NCBI RefSeq assembly: GCF_003951315.1
Contig: NZ_QLJH01000032.1
Span: 1 to 35,767 of the forward strand
Direction of reading: 5' to 3'
Length of the DNA stretch: 35,767 nucleotides
DNA from: Sphingomonas sp. S-NIH.Pt15_0812
Lineage (GTDB): Bacteria > Pseudomonadota > Alphaproteobacteria > Sphingomonadales > Sphingomonadaceae
In this document: positions 11,590 through 19,040 of the stretch, piece by piece
Layout of the letters: each line of letters begins with the position of its first letter
Position numbering within the stretch: position 1 is the first letter of the stretch
Translations under genes and position numbers: made by a program
Notes under the pieces: model-generated
The model's database searches: none
Told to the model about the DNA's origin: nothing
What the model saw: the letters and a program-made list of their open reading frames with translations, nothing else

Positions 11590-12233
11590 CCGGCTTCCAC
11601 GCCCCGCCCAGCGACCGGCTGGTGCTCGCCCCCTCGGGCCTGCGCGCCGTCGCGGTGGCGCGGACGATCGACACGCGCGTCTTCCTCGACCCCGCCGCGC
11701 CGGTCACCGGCATCGCCCGGCCGCTCGCCCGGCGCTTGCCCGGCATGCCCCAGGCGCCGGACACCGGCGTGACGACGCTGCCCCGCCCGCTCCATATCCG
11801 CTTCGTGCGTCCCTATGCCGACCTCCGCCGCGCGCGCTTCGTCCCCATGTTGCCGGACGAAGCGCTGCTCGATCTCGGCCGCGACGTGCTGGGCACGGTC
11901 ACTATCCGCCTCGACCTGAAGGCGGACCAGGTCCGCGGCCTCGCCGCGCGCGACGCCGCGCGCCTCGCCGACCATGCCACGCGCATCCCGGTGACGCTGC
12001 GGAACGATGCGCTGACCTTGCCGGGCCAGCTCGACGGTCAAGCGGTCACCGTCCGCTTCGACACCGCCCCGCACGACCAGCCGCCGCCACCCGCCACCCT
12101 GTCGGTGACCATCGGCGGCACGATCCTGCCCGGCCGCCGCGACGCCGATGGCGCCGTATCGATCGGCTGGGACGCCTTCGCCGACCGCCGCCTAGTGCTC
12201 GACCTGCCGCATGGCGCGATCTGGCTGGACTAA
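11586..12233 (+). CDS. Degenerate tandem retropepsin-like protein, last gene of the RND operon
   Basis: A 215-residue protein with no signal peptide or membrane segment; I recognise no named family. Its layout reads as two aspartic-protease half-domains. Half one has AVARTIDTRVFLDPAAP (D35-P36-A37 where Asp-Thr/Ser-Gly would sit) and ends DLGRDVLGTVTIRLDL, like the usual 'LGxDxL' closing strands. Half two has DGQAVTVRFDTAP (D159-T160-A161) and ends FADRRLVLDLPHGAIWL. Both aspartates remain but both active-site glycines are gone, so proteolysis is doubtful and a binding or scaffold role is possible. The ATG overlaps the channel gene stop, and a terminator follows, so it belongs to the efflux operon. 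A second protein here (34681-35595) shares the D-P-A feature. The retropepsin reading is by eye from pattern; function unknown. Confidence 0.75.
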   Translation: MTGFHAPPSDRLVLAPSGLRAVAVARTIDTRVFLDPAAPVTGIARPLARRLPGMPQAPDTGVTTLPRPLHIRFVRPYADLRRARFVPMLPDEALLDLGRDVLGTVTIRLDLKADQVRGLAARDAARLADHATRIPVTLRNDALTLPGQLDGQAVTVRFDTAPHDQPPPPATLSVTIGGTILPGRRDADGAVSIGWDAFADRRLVLDLPHGAIWLD

Positions 12234-12290
12234 GCCCCGGCGGAACCCGTCGTGCCGACAAAGCGGGCCAGCCGCCACCGCTCGCACAAC

Positions 12291-12334
12291 GGAAAAGGGC
12301 GGTGGACGCCGCGTCGCGCCCACCGCCCTTTTCC
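12291..12334. terminator. Bidirectional terminator between RND operon and glycosidase-like gene
   Basis: A perfect 15-bp stem (arms 12291-12305 and 12320-12334) encloses a 14-base loop. The arms begin GGAAAA and end TTTTCC, so each strand has a T-containing 3' arm. It lies between convergent genes ending at 12233 (+) and 12371 (-) and probably stops both transcripts. Confidence 0.85.
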
Positions 12335-12370
12335 TGCCGGACCACCCCTTCGAAGTGATCCGCCCGGCCT

Positions 12371-14023
12371 TTACTTGCCGAATTCCAGCGCCGCCTTGCG
12401 CTTGGGCGTCTGATCGACCGGCTGGCCCGCATATTCGCGGATACCCCAGGCACCCCCCGCCCCGGCCATGCCGGTGGCGCTGTACAAGGTCAGCACGTCG
12501 TTCACCTGGCTCTTCCAGGCGCTGATATAGCTCTTGTACAGATCGTACATCACCGCCGACCGGTTGATGTCCTGCACCCGCGCCGCGCCGCCATTGGTGA
12601 AGTCGACGACATGCTGGCCGCCTTCATAGGTGATCAGGCGCTTGCCATATTGCTTGGCGGTATCCTGGTTCCCCGTGATATCCTTCATCGTCTGGGCCAG
12701 GCCGGCGCGCAGCGACGCCTGCCGCTCGACCAGGCTGCGCCCCGTCACGTCGCCGGCATAGTTGAAATAGGGTGCGATCGCGAGCGCATCGACATTCGCC
12801 GCCACATTCGGCTCGGCCATCACCTGCTGGCCGACCCAGGGATTGGCGCTCTGCGCCCCGATGACGCGCACCAACTGCCCCGGCCGATCGGCGAACACCT
12901 TCGCCCAGATCTTCATCGCCCAGACCGTCTTCTGCGAATAGCGCTTCAGATTGGCGCCGAAGCCGTTGGTGTCGAGACCAGCCGCCAGACCTTCGGACTG
13001 GATCTGGTGCGCCAGCGGGAAGGCATAGTTCCAGTTCTCGTTGCCGATCTCGACATAGACCCGCCGGTTCGACGCCAGGCTGTCATGCACCAGCTTGGCC
13101 ATGCGGGTCACATAATCCTCGTCCGCATTCCACGGAATGGCGAACCAGGGATCGGCCCCCACCGTATTGGCGAGCAGGACCATATTCTCCAACGCCACGC
13201 CGCGCGAATGATCGGCCTGGTTGACGCCGGTCGGCAGCGTCCGCTCCGCCCAGGTGATCTTGGCCGGATTGGTATTGGTCGCCGACCAGTCCAGGAAGCG
13301 CAGCACGCTATAGGGCTTCAGGCTGTCGATCAGCTGCGAGGCGAACATCTGGTCGCGCGGCGCACTCTTCTCCCGGCAGTCGAGATTGCGCACGGGATCG
13401 TTCGCCGGCACGCCCGACACGTTGATCCAGTTGCGCGTATTGCCCTCGGGCGGCGGACCGGCCGGCCAGTCGAAGGTCAGGACATGGTCGCCGCGGACCA
13501 GGTTCTTGCGCGACCCGCCGATATTCACGTCGCCCGAGCCCGTCCAGGTGCAGCGGATGGCGACGCTCTGGCCGTTGAACACCTGCGACGGCGGCGTCAT
13601 CACATAGGCATAGCTCTTGTTCGTCGGAACCTGCTTGGGCATCCCGTAGGTGTCGAGCTGGCCGTTCGGCAGGGACTGCCAGCCATTGTTGGTATCGACC
13701 CAGCCATGACCGGAAACCAGGTTCATGAAAGTGTATTCGTTGGAATAATAATCCACGGGCGCGACGTTGATACCCAGGCCGAACCCCTTGGCGGACGGCG
13801 ATGGAGCCGGCGTGGGGGCCGGTGTCGGGGTCGGGGTCGGCTTGGGCACGCCCTTGAGCACGAAGATCGCCGGGGCGGACGAGTTGACCGACCCCTTGCC
13901 GGTCACGACACCCACCGAACCCACGGCGGCCACCGCCGTCGCGCCGGCCACCAGCGCCGTGGATGGCGTAGTCGCGACGGCCTTCACAGCGGCAATCATC
14001 TTAGCAATAGAAGTACCAGTCAT
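12371..14023 (-). CDS. Glycoside hydrolase clan-A-like surface protein, non-lipoprotein paralogue
   Basis: A 550-residue exported or membrane-anchored protein. Residues 1-50 are hydrophobic and Ala/Val-rich without a lipobox. A short Pro-Thr linker (about 60-76) follows, then a conserved region beginning GFGLGINVAPVDYYSNEYTF. A beta-rich part (CTWTGSGDVNIGG) precedes a barrel-like core with [12 protein letters not shown], resembling the acid/base 'NE' motif of clan GH-A, and [12 protein letters not shown], whose Glu could be the nucleophile. Homologues are often labelled 'cellulose-binding protein'; the substrate is unknown. The ATG at 14023 has GGAG six bases upstream. It is a close paralogue of the gene at 14234-16033, so the pair arose by tandem duplication. 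It has only a 210-base AT-richer gap upstream, so it may be cotranscribed with that gene or have its own promoter. Confidence 0.75.
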   Translation of the reverse strand: MTGTSIAKMIAAVKAVATTPSTALVAGATAVAAVGSVGVVTGKGSVNSSAPAIFVLKGVPKPTPTPTPAPTPAPSPSAKGFGLGINVAPVDYYSNEYTFMNLVSGHGWVDTNNGWQSLPNGQLDTYGMPKQVPTNKSYAYVMTPPSQVFNGQSVAIRCTWTGSGDVNIGGSRKNLVRGDHVLTFDWPAGPPPEGNTRNWINVSGVPANDPVRNLDCREKSAPRDQMFASQLIDSLKPYSVLRFLDWSATNTNPAKITWAERTLPTGVNQADHSRGVALENMVLLANTVGADPWFAIPWNADEDYVTRMAKLVHDSLASNRRVYVEIGNENWNYAFPLAHQIQSEGLAAGLDTNGFGANLKRYSQKTVWAMKIWAKVFADRPGQLVRVIGAQSANPWVGQQVMAEPNVAANVDALAIAPYFNYAGDVTGRSLVERQASLRAGLAQTMKDITGNQDTAKQYGKRLITYEGGQHVVDFTNGGAARVQDINRSAVMYDLYKSYISAWKSQVNDVLTLYSATGMAGAGGAWGIREYAGQPVDQTPKRKAALEFGK

Positions 14024-14052
14024 GGACTACTCCAGTTAAAGCTTTGGCGTCG

Positions 14053-14077
14053 ATCGCGAAGGGCTCTATCCTTCGCG
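14053..14077. other. Hairpin in the leader of the 12371-14023 gene
   Basis: A perfect 9-bp inverted repeat (TCGCGAAGG and CCTTCGCGA around a 7-base loop) lies about 30 bases upstream of the ATG at 14023. It has no T run on the minus strand, so it is not a standard terminator for the gene upstream. It may be an mRNA-leader structure or an attenuating read-through element. Confidence 0.5.
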
Positions 14078-14200
14078 ATCCTGCTGTTTTCCTAAATATA
14101 GCTTACTGATCCACACCGGATTAAAGATCAGAGATACCGATGATTTAACGATATGGTGCGATCAATTTCTTTTTTACGGATTTGGAAGCTGCTGTAACCG

Positions 14201-14214
14201 CTTGGCATGCCAAG
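14201..14214. promoter_or_regulatory. Perfect 14-bp palindrome CTTGGCATGCCAAG
   Basis: A perfectly symmetric 14-base sequence sits 20 bases past the stop of the lipoprotein paralogue and about 178 bases upstream of the next ATG. It lies in the only AT-rich gap between the two paralogues. It has the form of a dimeric repressor site, but no cognate regulator can be named. Confidence 0.4.
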
Positions 14215-14233
14215 AAATAGACGGGGGTTCCAC

Positions 14234-16033
14234 CTATCGACCGAATTCGAGGGCGGCTCGCCGCTTCGGCGTCTGGTCGACGGGCTGCCCGGCATATTCC
14301 CGCATGCCCCAGGCCCCGCCGCCGCCGGCCGGGCCGGTGGCGCTGTACAGCACCATCAGGTCGTCCGACCGCGCCTTCCAACCCTCGATGTAGCTCTTGT
14401 ACAGGTCGTACATGGTGGCGGACCGGTTGACCTCCTGCACGCGCGTACCGCCCCCGGTGGTCATGTCGACGACATGCTGGCCGCCTTCATAAGTGATCAG
14501 CCGCTTGCCATATTTCTGCGCGGTCACCTTGTTGTCCGCGATGGCGCGCAACGTGATGTCCACGCCCGCCTTGAGCGAGGCCAGCCGGTCGCTGAGCGCG
14601 CCGGTGGAGTCACTGTCCTTGGCGAGGTTGAAATAGGGCGCGATGGCAAGTGCGTCGACATTGGCGGCGAGATCGGGCGCGGCCATGACCTGCTGACCGA
14701 CCCAGGGGTTGGCGCTCTGCGCGGAAGCGATACGGACCAGCTGGCCCGGCCGATCGGCGAAGACCTTCGCCCAGATCTTCATCGCCCAGACCGTCTTCTG
14801 CGCATAGCGCTTCAGATTCGCGCCGAAACCGTTGGTGTCGAGACCGGCGGCCAGGCCCTCCGCCTGGATCTGGTGCGCCAGCGGGAAGGCATAGTTCCAA
14901 TTCTCGTTACCCAGCTCGACATAGACACGTCGGCCGGAATCCAGCGAGTCATGGACCAATTGCGCCATGCGCGTGACATAGTCTTCGTCCGCATTCCACG
15001 GAACGGTGAACCAGGGATCGGCACCCACCTGATTGGCCAGCGCCACCATATGTTCCAGCGCGACGCCGCGCGGACGATCCGCCTGGTTGATGCCGTTCGG
15101 CAATGATCGGTTCGCCCAGGTCACCGAGGCCGGATTCTGATTGGCCGGCGACCAATCGAGGAAACGCAGCACGGAAAACGGCTTCAGGCTCTCGATAAGC
15201 TGCGTGGAGAAAATCTGGTCCCGCGGTGCGCCCTGCTCCCGGCAGTCGAGATTGCGGACCGGATCGGTCGCACTGACGTTCGACAGGCTCAGCCAGTTGC
15301 GACTATTACCTTCCGGCGCGGGCGCGGCCGTCCAATCGAACGTCAGGACATGGTCGCCGCGCACCAGGTTCTTCCGATATCCGCCGATATTGACGTCACC
15401 GGTACCGGTCCAGGTGCAGCGAACGCCGACCACCTGTCCGTTGAACACCTGCGAGGGCGGGGTCATGACCCGGGCATAGCTTTTGCCCGCCGCCATCTGC
15501 TTGATCATGCCGAGCGAATCGATTTCGCTCTCCGCCACGGCCTGCCAGCCTGTACCGGTGTCGACCCAGGTATGGCCGGTCAGCAGGTTCATGAACGTAT
15601 ATTCGTTCGAGAAGTAATCGACCGATGAAACGTTCACCCCCAGACCGAAGCCGGCGCGCGACGGCGAACTGGCTGGCGTGGGTGTGGGGGTCGGGCTGGG
15701 CGTTGGCGTCGGTGTCGGCGTGGGGGCCGGCGTCGGCGTTGGTGTGGGGGCCGGTGTCGGCGTTGGAGTCGGCGTCGGCGTAGGGGCCGGCGTCGGCGTC
15801 GGCGTAGGGGCCGGCGTCGGCGTCGGCGTGGGAGCCGGCGTCGGGCTGGGCGTCGGCGTGGCGACCGGAACGACCGTCACGCCGGACGATGCCGTACCGA
15901 CATCCCCGCTGCCGCCGCCACCGCCACAGGCCGACAACAGCACCGCACCCGACAGGGCCGTAAGCGCCAGATGGGCGCGACGATTGTTCCGGCGCAGCAC
16001 CACGGCCGCGCCATCGCGCAAGTAACTGATCAT
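14234..16033 (-). CDS. Glycoside hydrolase clan-A-like lipoprotein with long Pro-Thr linker
   Basis: A 599-residue paralogue of the preceding minus-strand gene. The N-terminus has Arg-rich residues, a hydrophobic stretch and lipobox LSAC followed by GGGGGSG, so it should be a lipoprotein. A linker of about 60 residues made almost only of Pro-Thr with some Ala and Ser holds the catalytic-like part away from the membrane. The core repeats the family landmarks [45 protein letters not shown] and [12 protein letters not shown], with candidate acid/base and nucleophile glutamates. I chose the ATG at 16033, which has GGGGA about ten bases upstream. A GTG at 16054 in the same frame would add seven residues. 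A role in cell-surface or environmental polysaccharide turnover is inference; the substrate is not visible. Confidence 0.78.
   Translation of the reverse strand: MISYLRDGAAVVLRRNNRRAHLALTALSGAVLLSACGGGGGSGDVGTASSGVTVVPVATPTPSPTPAPTPTPTPAPTPTPTPAPTPTPTPTPTPAPTPTPTPAPTPTPTPTPSPTPTPTPASSPSRAGFGLGVNVSSVDYFSNEYTFMNLLTGHTWVDTGTGWQAVAESEIDSLGMIKQMAAGKSYARVMTPPSQVFNGQVVGVRCTWTGTGDVNIGGYRKNLVRGDHVLTFDWTAAPAPEGNSRNWLSLSNVSATDPVRNLDCREQGAPRDQIFSTQLIESLKPFSVLRFLDWSPANQNPASVTWANRSLPNGINQADRPRGVALEHMVALANQVGADPWFTVPWNADEDYVTRMAQLVHDSLDSGRRVYVELGNENWNYAFPLAHQIQAEGLAAGLDTNGFGANLKRYAQKTVWAMKIWAKVFADRPGQLVRIASAQSANPWVGQQVMAAPDLAANVDALAIAPYFNLAKDSDSTGALSDRLASLKAGVDITLRAIADNKVTAQKYGKRLITYEGGQHVVDMTTGGGTRVQEVNRSATMYDLYKSYIEGWKARSDDLMVLYSATGPAGGGGAWGMREYAGQPVDQTPKRRAALEFGR
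15676..15861 (-). repeat. Imperfect tandem repeat encoding the Pro-Thr linker
   Basis: About 185 bases of GGCGTC/GGCGTN and GGGGCC units in register with codons encode alternating Pro-Thr with Ala or Ser interruptions. The units are nearly identical in places, so the length is likely to vary between strains by slippage. The paralogue at 12371-14023 has only a short version. Confidence 0.85.
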
Positions 16034-16224
16034 GCCGTTAAGTTCCCCGACCACTCTATGAAGGTCGAAGTAAGTGAAAAGGGTTGCAGGTCAATTAACG
16101 GAACCAACCAGAAAAGTTTGGTTTACAGGCGCTTAGCCAAGCCGTGGCAAAGCATCGACAAGTCGTGGACGTAGATCGATTTTTACTAGTTGTTAACCAC
16201 GCCTTTAAGATTTGGAACCATTTT

Positions 16225-16260
16225 CCCGCAACAATCGTTGCGGGTCCGCGCTTAACGCGG
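16225..16260. other. Two adjacent hairpins in a non-coding interval
   Basis: The first has an 8-bp stem, CCCGCAAC/GTTGCGGG, around the tetraloop AATC. The second, one base later, has a 5-bp stem, CCGCG/CGCGG, around CTTAA. Neither is followed by a T run on either strand. They may form a structured 5' leader of the minus-strand lipoprotein mRNA or part of a small RNA. Confidence 0.45.
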
Positions 16261-16402
16261 GCTGGCTGAGGCGACTCGCCGAGCATGCAATGCGGGCCGC
16301 GATCTTATTGCTGTGAGGACATTCTGGCCCGACAGTGCGTCGTCGCCTCACCATTGCCGGGAAGAGTCGATTCGCAGACCTGTGCAGTCCGGTGGACGCG
16401 AC

Positions 16403-16434
16403 AAAAAAGGGGGGCGGCCAAGCCACCCCCCTTT
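16403..16434 (-). terminator. Terminator of the MucR-like gene
   Basis: A stem of twelve pairs with one mismatch (arms 16406-16417 and 16423-16434) encloses a 5-base loop. On the minus strand it reads into TTTTTTG. It lies about 30 bases beyond the MucR-like stop codon. Confidence 0.88.
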
Positions 16435-16462
16435 CGGATCAACAATTGCGGAGCCGCGATTG

Positions 16463-16957
16463 TTATTCGGATGCGGCATCCGCCGGCTTGCGACCCCGCT
16501 TCGCCGGGGTAGATGCTTCGGCGGACTTGCGCGCGCCGGGCTTGCGACCCAGGCCGATCTTCTTCGCCATGGCGCGACGGCTTTCCGAGTAATTCTCGGC
16601 CACCATCGGGTAATCGGGCTTCAGGCCGTAACGCTCGCGATATTCCTGCGGGGTCAGGCCATTGGTGGCCAGGTGACGACGCAAGGTCTTGTAGGGCTTG
16701 CCATCGATCATCGAGATGATGTGATCCTTGGACGCCAGTGACTTTCGCGCGCTGACCGCGGGGACATATTCACCCTGCGGTTCGGCGGCGGGGGCGACAC
16801 TGCCATTGCCGAGTAACGCCGACACGGTGTCATGCATCTTGCCCAGGAAAGCCGGCACGTCTTCGGCCGACGTGCGCGTATTGGGATTTCCCAGCCACGC
16901 AATAGTCAGCTCGGTCGCCAGCTCTACGGCATTATTGTCGGTCGTATCGTCTACCAT
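16463..16957 (-). CDS. MucR/Ros-family transcriptional regulator lacking zinc ligands
   Basis: A 164-residue DNA-binding protein. The region about 77-137 (DHIISMIDGKPYKTLRRHL ... LTPQEYRERYGL ... DYPMVAENYSESRRAMAKKIGLG) is the MucR/Ros fold that in relatives controls exopolysaccharide, motility and cell-cycle genes. The usual zinc-binding Cys is replaced by S82. H95 is kept but the second His position is N99, so a classical zinc site is not possible. Some Mesorhizobium Ros homologues are known to fold without zinc, so function is still plausible. The C-terminus adds two basic GRKP motifs (about 137-140 and 154-158) resembling AT-hooks. An AAGGAG ribosome site precedes the ATG. It is divergent from the PPK2 gene and ends at its own terminator. 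Confidence 0.88.
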   Translation of the reverse strand: MVDDTTDNNAVELATELTIAWLGNPNTRTSAEDVPAFLGKMHDTVSALLGNGSVAPAAEPQGEYVPAVSARKSLASKDHIISMIDGKPYKTLRRHLATNGLTPQEYRERYGLKPDYPMVAENYSESRRAMAKKIGLGRKPGARKSAEASTPAKRGRKPADAASE

Positions 16958-17157
16958 GGTCGCTCCTTTTCATCGCCAGCCCTAGCGCCCCTGTACTGGC
17001 CGTCAACATCCGAAATGAACATTTTCGAGATTTAGATCAAAGCTGATCCGGTTCGATCGCCCGCGCCCATGATGTCGCACAACCGGCAGTAAACTTTTCA
17101 GGACTCCAAGGGTTTCCACCCCAGAAACGATTGACCGCAACCGATGGAGCAACGCCG

Positions 17158-17916
17158 GTGAATACAACGGAATCCCTTACCCGTCTCGAACGGCTGCAAC
17201 TCGGGCTGGTCGAGATGCAGAAAGCGGCGATCGAGTCGGGCAAGCGCATGATCCTGGTGCTGGAAGGGCGCGACGGGGCGGGCAAGGATGGTACGATCAA
17301 GCGCCTGACCGAACATCTGTCGTCCCGCGCCACCCGCGTCGTCGCGCTGCCCAAGCCGACCGAACGCGAACGATCGCAATGGTATTTCCAGCGTTATGTC
17401 CAACATCTTCCCGCCGCGGGCGAGTTGGTGATCTTCAACCGCTCCTGGTACAATCGCGCCGGGGTCGAGGTGGTGATGGACTTTTCCACCCGCGACGAAC
17501 AGGCCGAGTTCCTGCGCGACGCGCCCGATTTCGAGCGGATGCTGGTCGAGAGCGGCATCGGCCTGCTCAAGGTCTGGCTCGACATCACCAAGGAGGAGCA
17601 GCACAAGCGGCTGAAGTCGCGCCGGACCAATCCGCTGAAGAGCCTGAAGGTGTCCGACATGGATGCGGTGGCGCAGGATCGCTGGGCCGACTATTCCGCG
17701 GCGCGCGACACCATGTTGCTGCGCACCCACACGCCGCTCGCCCCCTGGTTCTGCGTCCGCGCCGACGACAAGCCCGTCGCGCGCAAGGCGATCATGAAGC
17801 ATGTCCTGAATCATTTCGCCGATCCGGGCATCGCCCGTACCGCCAAGCGTCCCGATCCGGACATCCTCTTCCCGTTCGAGGCGGCGGCGATCACCGACGG
17901 TCGACTGGCCCCCTGA
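17158..17916 (+). CDS. Polyphosphate kinase 2 family protein
   Basis: A 252-residue cytoplasmic P-loop kinase that moves phosphate between polyphosphate and nucleotides. Walker A is EGRDGAGKDGTIKRL (K43). The Walker B/lid region includes FNRSWYNRAGVEVVM, followed by EEQHKRLKSRRTNPLKSLKVSD and the lid-like RWADYSAARD. All are hallmarks of single-domain PPK2 enzymes. Direction (polyP synthesis or NDP phosphorylation) cannot be told from sequence. I chose GTG at 17158, which has GGAG eight bases upstream. A TTG at 17131 would add nine residues but has no ribosome site. The gene is divergent from the MucR-like gene and stands alone; the 200-base gap between them should hold both promoters. Confidence 0.93.
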   Translation: MNTTESLTRLERLQLGLVEMQKAAIESGKRMILVLEGRDGAGKDGTIKRLTEHLSSRATRVVALPKPTERERSQWYFQRYVQHLPAAGELVIFNRSWYNRAGVEVVMDFSTRDEQAEFLRDAPDFERMLVESGIGLLKVWLDITKEEQHKRLKSRRTNPLKSLKVSDMDAVAQDRWADYSAARDTMLLRTHTPLAPWFCVRADDKPVARKAIMKHVLNHFADPGIARTAKRPDPDILFPFEAAAITDGRLAP

Positions 17917-17993
17917 TCCGGGCAGGCCTCCTGCCCTGAAAAGGCGATGCAATCATGGCGCGGCAGCCTCCGGGGCCGCCGCGCCGGGGGCCG

Positions 17994-18740
17994 TCAGCCG
18001 CAGCGGACGTTGCCCGCCCCCATCTTCGTCACCTTGCACTGCGCGCCGCCCTGGATGGTGACATCGCCCGCGCCCAGGATCGTCACATCCGCATGGCGGG
18101 TCACGGTGGCGGCGATATTGCCCGACCCGGCGATGGTGATATCGGCCGATTCGCTGCGCAGCGGCTGCGCCCGCACCTTGCCCGAGCCGCCGATCGACAC
18201 CTCCAGCTCGCCCGCCGCGCCCGCCGCCGCGACATCGCCGGAGCCGCCGATCGCGAACTCGACCTTGCGCACGTTCAGCCCGCGAATGTCGAGCGTGCCG
18301 GAACCGCCGATATTGCCCTCGAACCGCTCCCCCTCGACCCGATCGACCGTGATCGTGCCGGAACCGCCGATATCCGCGCCCCGGATACGCGGCATGGTGA
18401 CGGTGAAATGCACCTTGCCGCTCTTGCCCCAGGTGACGCCGCGCTGCCGCGACAGTTTCAGCGTATCGCCGTCGCGCGTGACCTTCAGCTTGTCGAGCGC
18501 CTCGGGCGAACCCGTCGCGGTGACCGAATAGGCGGGACCGACGCGGACATCGACATCGCCCGCCGCGGCCAGCGCGATGGTGGTGAAGCCCTCGACCGGA
18601 TAGGTCCGGCGGTCGCCGCTGCCGACGCCGGCGATGCCCGCCTCCTCCTTGTCCTGTTTGTCGCTCCAGTTCATCGAGCAGGCCGCGACGGGCATGGCCA
18701 GGATGGCAAGGGCGATGGCGGCATGGTGACGGCGAATCAT
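17994..18740 (-). CDS. GIN-domain (DUF2807) lipoprotein
   Basis: A 248-residue envelope protein. The N-terminus MIRRHHAAIALAILAMPVAAC is a lipoprotein signal with the lipobox ending at C21. The body is a right-handed beta-solenoid-like repeat in which short strands end in the turn G-G-S-G or G-A-G (IGGSGTITV, IGGSGTLDI, IGGSGDVAA, IGGSGKVRA, IAGSGNIAA), typical of putative auto-transporter adhesin/head-GIN domains. The biochemical role of the family is unknown. The ATG at 18740 has GGGGAG eight bases upstream, better than any earlier start. An inverted repeat 18-39 bases upstream probably controls it. Confidence 0.9.
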   Translation of the reverse strand: MIRRHHAAIALAILAMPVAACSMNWSDKQDKEEAGIAGVGSGDRRTYPVEGFTTIALAAAGDVDVRVGPAYSVTATGSPEALDKLKVTRDGDTLKLSRQRGVTWGKSGKVHFTVTMPRIRGADIGGSGTITVDRVEGERFEGNIGGSGTLDIRGLNVRKVEFAIGGSGDVAAAGAAGELEVSIGGSGKVRAQPLRSESADITIAGSGNIAATVTRHADVTILGAGDVTIQGGAQCKVTKMGAGNVRCG

Positions 18741-18757
18741 CGGACGGTCTCCCCTAT

Positions 18758-18779
18758 GTGTATTGCCTAGATAATACAC
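18758..18779 (-). promoter_or_regulatory. Inverted repeat GTGTATT-N8-AATACAC over the DUF2807 promoter
   Basis: Perfect 7-base arms around eight bases lie directly upstream of the ribosome site of the GIN-domain gene. A candidate -35 (TTGCAA) lies just beyond it on the minus strand, and TATCTA within the repeat, 18 bases on, could be the -10, so a bound repressor would block the promoter. The form resembles operators of GntR/YtrA-type or PadR-type regulators. No such regulator is in the window. Confidence 0.5.
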
Positions 18780-18977
18780 GCCGGGTTCACGTTGCAACAG
18801 CCTTATCCGGCGCGGGAGGCCTTAGCGAAATCACTATCGTGCCCCTGCGCAGGCCGAAGCCCAAGGCCGCCTCCTCCATAAAGCCTTGTTCTTGCTCGAC
18901 TTGCATTCTCGCGTCCGCAGGAGCCGAACAGGACATTGCCACCGCCAAACCCGGCCAGTGCCCATGGCAATCCCACG

Positions 18978-19011
18978 AAAAAGGGGCGGCCCGTCACCGG
19001 ACCGCCCCCTT
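18978..19011 (-). terminator. Terminator of carD
   Basis: On the minus strand a GC-rich stem (GGGGCGG-type arms at about 18983-18989 and 19002-19008, extended by A-T pairs with one bulge) ends in CTTTTTCG. It lies about 30 bases past the CarD stop and should close the helicase-to-carD cluster. Confidence 0.8.
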
Positions 19012-19040
19012 GCATTCACCGGGAAAACCGGGCCGCCCGA

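Larger units (their letters stand above)
16034..16462. other. 429-base non-coding interval upstream of the lipoprotein gene
   Basis: No supportable gene lies here. The interval is more AT-rich than its surroundings and should carry the promoter and leader of the minus-strand lipoprotein gene; I could not fix a -35/-10 pair with confidence. It contains two consecutive perfect hairpins (16225-16244 and 16246-16260) and, at its far end, the terminator of the MucR-like gene. Confidence 0.7.

Noticed and set aside
12611..14095. Long plus-strand open frame opposite the glycosidase-like gene
   Set aside because: It is the antisense shadow of a strongly supported minus-strand gene; its translation is His/Arg/Gly-rich with no domain.
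15676..15861. CRISPR-like repeat array
   Set aside because: The units are short, contiguous and without spacers, and they encode a Pro-Thr linker in frame.
15678..16025. Gly-Val repeat protein on the plus strand
   Set aside because: It is the antisense translation of the Pro-Thr linker repeat; no start signals or other coding features support it.
17021..17040. FNR/FnrL-like box between the MucR-like and PPK2 genes
   Set aside because: GAGAT-TTAG-ATCAA matches only eight of ten key positions of TTGAT-N4-ATCAA, with the left half-site poor.
18803..18913. Short minus-strand frame beginning MEEAALGFGLRRG
   Set aside because: No ribosome site, high G+C gives random open frames, and the segment lies between a gene promoter and a terminator. 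More likely plain intergenic or repeat DNA.
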